Source: Phycisphaerae bacterium (GTDB lineage: Bacteria > Planctomycetota > Phycisphaerae > Phycisphaerales > SM1A02). Taken from it: DNA of 9,626 nt. Positions within the stretch are counted from its first letter, which is position 1. Each line of letters starts with the position of its first letter. The position numbers and the translations under genes are program-made. This document shows positions 6,360 through 9,626 of the stretch, one piece after another. The stretch lies in NCBI GenBank assembly GCA_002684755.1, contig NYVS01000053.1:1-9626 (forward strand). Reading direction: 5' to 3'. The notes under the pieces are model-generated. The model had not been told where the DNA came from. It saw only the letters and a list, made by a program, of their open reading frames with translations, and did not search any database.

Positions 6360-7730
6360 ATGGATCTCAAGCGTGGTGCCGGCACCGCGTCGCACGGGAC
6401 GGAACCCACGAAGATGGCCAAGAACGAATCAGACGGACGGACGAGTTACCGCCGGCGGAAGCGGGCTGAAATGCACGCCGAGGCGGAGGCCCAGTCCGTC
6501 CAGCATGCGGAGATCGAGGACCATCGGCTGGTGGTGACGGGGCGACCCGAGATCATCGAGGACCAGGCATCGCTCGTGGAGCTCGCCGCGGCCATCCGGG
6601 CGAGCGGGAGTTTCGCCTACGACACCGAGTTCATCGGCGAGGAGACGTTCCTGCCGAGGATCTGTCTCGTCCAGGTCGCCTGCCTCGGCCGGCTCGCGCT
6701 GATCGATCCGCTGAAGGTCGACGATCTCGCCCCGATCTTCGAGCTGGTGGCGGATCCGGAGATCGAGACCCTCGTCCACGATGGCGCCCAGGATCTCGAG
6801 CCGGCCCGTCGGGCCCTCGACGTCGAGCCGCAGGGCATCGTCGACACCCAGGTCTGCGCCGGATTCCTCGACATGCCGTGGCCGAGTTCGCTCGCCAAGG
6901 CGGTCGAGCGGTTCGCGGGCCATGCCCTGACCAAGGGGCACACGTTCACGGACTGGGACGCTCGCCCGTTGACCGACCGCCAGATCCGCTACGCGGCGGA
7001 CGACGTTCGCTTCCTGCCCCTGGTCTGGGACCGGATGCGGACGCAGCTTGAATCGGACGACCGACTCGGATGGGCGATGCGGGAGTGCGAGGAGTCGCGG
7101 CGCCGCCACGTCGGCACCTTCGATCCTGAAAAGCACATGCGGAAGATCGTTCGCGGATCCCGTCTCAAGCCCAAGGCCACCACGGTGCTGCGAGCGATCG
7201 TCGAACTCCGGCACGAGCTCGCCCGGGAGCAGGACCTTCCGCACCGCGTCGCGATGAGCGACGAGGCGGTGGCGGACATCTCGAAGATCCAGCCCGTCGA
7301 CCGCGAGGGGCTGCAGCGATGCCGTCACATCGGCCGCCGCAACGTGGAGGACCACGCGGATCGCATTCTCGCCGCCGTGAAACAGGGCGTGGAAGGCCCG
7401 CCGCGGCCACTGGAGAACCAGCGGTCGCGGGACGAGAACGCCGAAGAGCGGATGCGCATCGACGCGATCTGGTCGGCCCTCAGTCTTCGATGTCTCGCCG
7501 ACGGCATCGCCCCCAACCTGATCACGAGCCGCGCGAACCTCTCGCGTTGGTATCTGGATCGGGCGGACGGAAAATCGAGTGGGCCGCTCTTCGCGTCCGA
7601 CACCTGGCGACACGATGCCGCCGGGGCCTGGCTGGAGGCGTTCCTCGCCGGTCGGGCGGGATTGGAACTCGGGTGGGCCGATGGCCGGCTGCACCGGACC
7701 GCGGACGAGGCGGGGTCGAGCGAGGCCTGA
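6360..7730 (+). CDS. rnd: Ribonuclease D (DEDDy 3'-5' exoribonuclease)
   Basis: Trims 3' ends of tRNA precursors and other stable RNAs in the cytoplasm. Numbered from the ATG at 6360 (456 residues), the DEDD exonuclease domain spans about 65-245: motif I YDTEF with D88 and E90, motif II HDGAQDL with D145, and motif III YAADD with Y211 and D215. All four acidic residues and the Tyr are present, so it should be active. An HRDC RNA-binding domain follows (about 268-348), then a second HRDC-like helical region (about 365-445, ADGIAPNLITSR, AFLAGRAGLEL). The E. coli enzyme is about 375 residues; the excess here is a basic N-terminal tail and a longer C-terminus. Start choice: GAGGAG at 6352-6357 is only two bases from the ATG at 6360; the in-frame ATG at 6414 (MAKNESDGR) is a real alternative. 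The GTG at 6231 would overlap the divergent gene and is unlikely. Confidence 0.93.
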   Translation: MDLKRGAGTASHGTEPTKMAKNESDGRTSYRRRKRAEMHAEAEAQSVQHAEIEDHRLVVTGRPEIIEDQASLVELAAAIRASGSFAYDTEFIGEETFLPRICLVQVACLGRLALIDPLKVDDLAPIFELVADPEIETLVHDGAQDLEPARRALDVEPQGIVDTQVCAGFLDMPWPSSLAKAVERFAGHALTKGHTFTDWDARPLTDRQIRYAADDVRFLPLVWDRMRTQLESDDRLGWAMRECEESRRRHVGTFDPEKHMRKIVRGSRLKPKATTVLRAIVELRHELAREQDLPHRVAMSDEAVADISKIQPVDREGLQRCRHIGRRNVEDHADRILAAVKQGVEGPPRPLENQRSRDENAEERMRIDAIWSALSLRCLADGIAPNLITSRANLSRWYLDRADGKSSGPLFASDTWRHDAAGAWLEAFLAGRAGLELGWADGRLHRTADEAGSSEA

Positions 7731-7743
7731 GCCTCGGGCGACA

Positions 7744-7766
7744 CGGGATCGAGCGAGCGGATCCCG
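7744..7766 (+). other. Small hairpin after rnd (CGGGATC / GATCCCG)
   Basis: A perfect 7-bp stem (7744-7750 with 7760-7766) and nine-base loop start 13 bases after the rnd stop. It is followed by an A-rich stretch rather than T's, so it is not a classic terminator for rnd; it may stabilise the 3' end. Confidence 0.35.
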
Positions 7767-7779
7767 GAAACGAAACCGG

Positions 7780-7822
7780 AAAAACGAAGCGGGCCCGGCC
7801 ACGATGATCGTGACCGGGCCCG
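7780..7822 (-). terminator. Intrinsic terminator of tRNA-Arg, possibly bidirectional
   Basis: CGGGCCCGG (7790-7798) pairs with CCGGGCCCG (7814-7822). Inside, after one mismatch, CACG (7800-7803) pairs with CGTG (7809-7812) around loop ATGAT. On the minus strand the stem is followed by CTTCGTTTTT (7789-7780), a good U-tract, and it begins nine bases after the tRNA 3' end. On the plus strand TTCTT follows, a weaker signal that could end rnd transcripts as well. Confidence 0.75.
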
Positions 7823-7830
7823 TTCTTCAG

Positions 7831-7904
7831 CACGCGCGGAGGGACTCGAACCCCCAACCCTCGGCTTCGAAGGCCGATGCTCTATCCAATTGAGCTACGC
7901 GCGC
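7831..7904 (-). tRNA. tRNA-Arg (anticodon UCG)
   Basis: The full cloverleaf is visible on the minus strand: acceptor GCGCGCG (7904-7898) with CGCGCGT (7838-7832), including a G1-U72 pair; D-stem GCTC/GAGC with loop AATTGGATA; anticodon stem TCGGC/GCCGA with loop CTTCGAA, giving anticodon TCG, which reads CGA and related Arg codons; five-base variable loop GGGTT; T-arm GGGGG-TTCGAGT-CCCTC; discriminator G at 7831. The short variable loop excludes tRNA-Ser. CCA is not encoded, so it must be added by the CCA enzyme. RNase D, which acts on tRNA 3' ends, is encoded next door. Confidence 0.97.
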
Positions 7905-7936
7905 TCATCGCCCGTTCCGAGGAACGGAAGGGGAGA

Positions 7937-7944
7937 AGTGTAGC
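7937..7944 (-). promoter_or_regulatory. Candidate -10 (GCTACACT) for tRNA-Arg
   Basis: On the minus strand TACACT occupies 7942-7937, 32 bases before the mature tRNA 5' end, a fitting place for a stable-RNA promoter. It shares CGCTACACT with rnd. I see no -35 match and no GC-rich discriminator immediately after it (TTCTCCCC follows). Confidence 0.45.
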
Positions 7945-7961
7945 GAAGCCGGCGCGAAGGC

Positions 7962-7996
7962 GGGACCACGGGGCGCGGAAACCCGTGGATGGTCCC
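7962..7996. repeat. Inverted repeat between the tRNA-Arg and fabI promoters
   Basis: CCACGGG (7966-7972) pairs with CCCGTGG (7982-7988) around a nine-base loop; outside it GGGA (7962-7965) pairs with TCCC (7993-7996) past a four-base bulge. An alternative pairing is GGGACC (7962-7967) with GGTCCC (7991-7996). It lies between the two divergent -10 candidates, so it would not be in either transcript, which favours an operator-like or incidental DNA repeat over a terminator. Confidence 0.3.
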
Positions 7997-8025
7997 CGGA
8001 AGCCCCCGTCGGCCGCGTTCCGGGG

Positions 8026-8031
8026 TACCTT
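8026..8031 (+). promoter_or_regulatory. Candidate -10 (TACCTT) for fabI
   Basis: TACCTT lies 70 bases before the fabI ATG, the only TAxxxT hexamer of note in this GC-rich leader. No -35 is recognisable. The leader that would result has a possible stem CGGTGG (8047-8052) / CCACCG (8079-8084). Confidence 0.25.
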
Positions 8032-8101
8032 GTCCCACCCGCGTCCCGGTGGCATCGAGTCGCCGACGGCGGGAGCCCCCACCGAAGCGAGGAACCGAAT
8101 C

Positions 8102-8881
8102 ATGGGATTCATGGATGGCAAGCGTGGACTGATCGTGGGCATCGCGAACGAGCGAAGCTTCGCCTACTCGATCGCCGAGAGCCTCCATCGCGAAGGCGCA
8201 GAATGTCTCTTCACCCATCTTCCGGGTGACAAGATGGAGCGTCGGGTCCGTCGTTCGATCGACGCGCTCGGCATCGAGGATCCCTGGCTCCGGCCGCTCA
8301 ACGCCGCAAGCGACGAGGACATCGAATCCGTCTTCAAGGAGATCGGCGAGGAGTTCGGCAAGATCGACTTCCTGGTGCACTCGATCGCGTACGCGGACAA
8401 GGACTGGCTCCAGCCGGGCAAGTTCGCGTCGACGCCCCGCGAGGTGTTCACGCAGGCGATGGACATCTCCGCCTACACCTACGCCGCGATGGCCAATCAC
8501 GCGGCGCCGCTCATGACCGAAGGCGGCTCGATGATCGCCCTCAGCTACTACGGCGCCGAGAAGGCGGTCCCGGGCTACAACGTCATGGGCGTGGCGAAGG
8601 CGGCCCTCGAGGCCACGACGAGATATCTCGCGCTCGAACTCGGCGAGAAGAACGTCCGGGTCAACTGCATCTCCGGCGGTCCGCTTCGCACCATGAGCGC
8701 GATGGCGGTCGGTGGCTTCGGCGAGATCCTCGACTGGGTCGAGCAGAAGGCGCCGCTCAAGCGGAACATCGAGGGGCGCGAGGTCGGCGACTGTGCCGCG
8801 TTCCTGCTCAGCGGACTCGCGAGCGGCATGACCGGGCAGTGCATCTACGTCGACTCCGGCTACGCCACCGTCGGGCTCTGA
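8102..8881 (+). CDS. fabI: Enoyl-[acyl-carrier-protein] reductase (NADH)
   Basis: Catalyses the last reduction of each cycle of type II fatty-acid elongation, trans-2-enoyl-ACP to acyl-ACP, in the cytoplasm. The 259-residue length fits FabI (E. coli 262). It is a short-chain dehydrogenase-type Rossmann protein: the nucleotide-binding GIANERSFAYSIA at 13-25, DFLVHSIAYA at 89-98, and the FabI active site SYYGAEKAVPGYNVMGVAK with Y149, catalytic Y159 and K166 (the Y-x6-K spacing that separates FabI from ordinary Y-x3-K dehydrogenases), then GPLRT and the C-terminal TGQCIYVDSGY. A96 stands where E. coli has G93. The start at 8102 has GAGGAA at 8089-8094, seven bases away; the frame is open further upstream but overlaps the tRNA. 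It stands alone, not in a fab cluster, and converges on the MnmE-like gene with a 25-base gap. Confidence 0.96.
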   Translation: MGFMDGKRGLIVGIANERSFAYSIAESLHREGAECLFTHLPGDKMERRVRRSIDALGIEDPWLRPLNAASDEDIESVFKEIGEEFGKIDFLVHSIAYADKDWLQPGKFASTPREVFTQAMDISAYTYAAMANHAAPLMTEGGSMIALSYYGAEKAVPGYNVMGVAKAALEATTRYLALELGEKNVRVNCISGGPLRTMSAMAVGGFGEILDWVEQKAPLKRNIEGREVGDCAAFLLSGLASGMTGQCIYVDSGYATVGL

Positions 8882-8910
8882 GTCCGACCCGACGACGTGC
8901 TCCGACTCAG
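8878..8910. repeat. Inverted repeat CTGAGTC/GACTCAG holding both convergent stop codons
   Basis: CTGAGTC (8878-8884) and GACTCAG (8904-8910) are perfect 7-bp complements 19 bases apart. The left arm contains the fabI TGA (8879-8881), and the right arm contains the complement of the TGA of the opposite gene (8907-8909). It could form a 3'-end stem in both transcripts, but there is no T-run on either side, so a classic terminator is not supported. Confidence 0.4.
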
Positions 8911-9626
8911 GCGTCGAAGGGCCAGCGTCCTTCGAAGGCGAGGTCGTCGGCGCGGACCACGCGGTTCCGGATCGCGTGCGCGAACTCGGCGATGCCCTCG
9001 CCGGTGACGGCGCTGATCCGAAGGTCGACCACGTCGTCGGCCGCGGGAACCGCTCCGGACTCGAGCAGATCGGCCTTGCTCCGCACTCGAAGCACGCCTT
9101 CGGCGGGCGCGAGCGAAGCGGGAAGGCCCGCGTCCTCCACATCGGGCGCCACGAGGTGGATCACCAGCACCGCATGCCGGATCGCCTCCATCGCCGCGGC
9201 GATCGCCGCGTTCTCGATGGGGTCGTCCGTGTCCCGGAGCCCCGGGGTGTCGATCCACTCGACGACGACGCCGTCGAGATCGAGGGAGGCGGAGACCCGG
9301 TCCCGAGTCGTCCCCGCGAGCGAAGACACGATCGCCGCCTCGGACTTGTGAAGCGCATTCAGCAGCGAACTCTTCCCGGCATTGGGGGCGCCGATGCAGG
9401 CGATGGTGACCGGCCGCCTCAGGCGGTCCAGCCGTCGGCCGACCTCGAGCTCTCGTTCCGTGAACGGGGAGTCGTCGCGTCGACGCCGCTCGGGCTGGGC
9501 GAGCAGGAGCGGAATCGCCGCCGGACTGGCGGCGATCGCGAGGGCGTCGAGCATCGCGACTTCGACGGCCTCCGCGGCTTCGGGGCGAACGCCCGCGGGA
9601 GCCGCGTCGAGCCAGGTCACGCCGAG
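8907..9626 (-). CDS. MnmE/TrmE-like GTPase, 5'-truncated by window edge, lacking the usual C-terminal domain
   Basis: The frame is open to the right edge, so the start lies outside; residues here are numbered from the GTG at 9620. The G domain spans about 70-222: P-loop GAPNAGKSS at 77-85, including the K-loop Asn N80 typical of potassium-activated MnmE; AGTTRD (102-107); DTPGLRD (124-130), with E136 at the position of the catalytic Glu of E. coli MnmE (E282); SKAD (181-184) instead of NKxD; and SAVTGEG (203-209). Residues 20-45 (LDALAIAASPAAIPLLLAQ) resemble the helices before the MnmE G domain. Canonical MnmE, with MnmG, modifies U34 of certain tRNAs and continues about 75 residues beyond the G domain to a C-x-G-K end that carries an essential Cys. 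Here the protein stops about 15 residues after the G domain with no Cys. It may be a short planctomycete form or another GTPase of the TrmE/Era group. Confidence 0.8.
   Translation of the reverse strand, partial: LGVTWLDAAPAGVRPEAAEAVEVAMLDALAIAASPAAIPLLLAQPERRRRDDSPFTERELEVGRRLDRLRRPVTIACIGAPNAGKSSLLNALHKSEAAIVSSLAGTTRDRVSASLDLDGVVVEWIDTPGLRDTDDPIENAAIAAAMEAIRHAVLVIHLVAPDVEDAGLPASLAPAEGVLRVRSKADLLESGAVPAADDVVDLRISAVTGEGIAEFAHAIRNRVVRADDLAFEGRWPFDA

Noticed and set aside
4951..6537. Plus-strand open frame (528 codons) opposite the ClpP-like gene
   Set aside because: Arg/Gly/Asp-rich shadow without domains. The minus-strand frame has a signal peptide, fold motifs and a normal composition.
6429..7802. 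Long open minus-strand frame (457 codons) opposite rnd
   Set aside because: It is the antisense of an intact RNase D, covers all its catalytic motifs, and shows no recognisable domain. Long shadow frames are common in GC-rich DNA.
7877..8101. Upstream extension of fabI to an in-frame start near 7877
   Set aside because: It would overlap tRNA-Arg, the added residues do not resemble any FabI, and the ATG at 8102 has a good ribosome binding site and gives the family length.
7895..9142. Long open minus-strand frame (415 codons) across fabI
   Set aside because: Opposite the fully conserved fabI and overlapping the tRNA and the MnmE-like gene in another frame; no domain visible.
1..9626. CRISPR array, insertion sequence, integrase, defence or toxin-antitoxin genes
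   Set aside because: No spaced direct repeats, terminal repeats or such protein families were seen; tRNA-Arg is intact with no attachment-site duplication or integrase beside it.

Overview
This is GC-rich bacterial chromosomal DNA, mostly housekeeping genes packed on both strands. Gene content and protein style suggest a Planctomycetota-type organism, perhaps Phycisphaerae-like. The pointers are a short MnmE-type GTPase, an RNase D with an extended C-terminus, a MetH of the 'SGLLVKS/GGAALTR' type also seen in actinobacteria, and weak -10-only promoters. That placement is inference from general family knowledge. I see no insertion sequence, integrase, CRISPR array or other sign of a mobile island.

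Layout, left to right. (1) The 3' part of metH, cobalamin-dependent methionine synthase (1-2445, +), runs off the left edge. (2) A three-domain response regulator, receiver-GAF-HD-GYP (2545-4242, +), is a likely cyclic-di-GMP phosphodiesterase. (3) A 167-base gap holds an ECF-sigma-like promoter candidate and small inverted repeats, followed by an unrecognised 94-residue protein (4410-4694, +) that ends in tandem hairpins and a terminator. (4) An exported ClpP/NfeD-like protein on the minus strand (4807-6252) appears to have lost its catalytic serine. (5) Ribonuclease D (6360-7730, +) is transcribed divergently from it. (6) tRNA-Arg(UCG) lies on the minus strand (7831-7904). A strong hairpin with a U-tract sits between rnd and the tRNA. 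(7) fabI, enoyl-ACP reductase (8102-8881, +). (8) An MnmE-like GTPase (8907-9626, -) converges on fabI, runs off the right edge, and ends without the usual MnmE C-terminal helical domain and Cys-x-Gly-Lys tail.

The genes do not form one pathway: methionine synthesis, second-messenger signalling, RNA processing, tRNA supply and modification, and fatty-acid synthesis lie side by side. Most are probably single-gene transcription units, since strands alternate and gaps of about 100-200 bases separate them. rnd, tRNA-Arg and the MnmE-like gene all concern stable RNA, but nothing shows co-regulation beyond an identical CGCTACACT at the expected -10 position of rnd and of the tRNA.

I found no convincing new multi-gene system. 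The observations most worth following are the apparently catalytically dead ClpP-fold exported protein, the shortened MnmE-like GTPase with an altered G4 motif, the orphan small protein with its structured leader, and the insertion in the HD-GYP domain.
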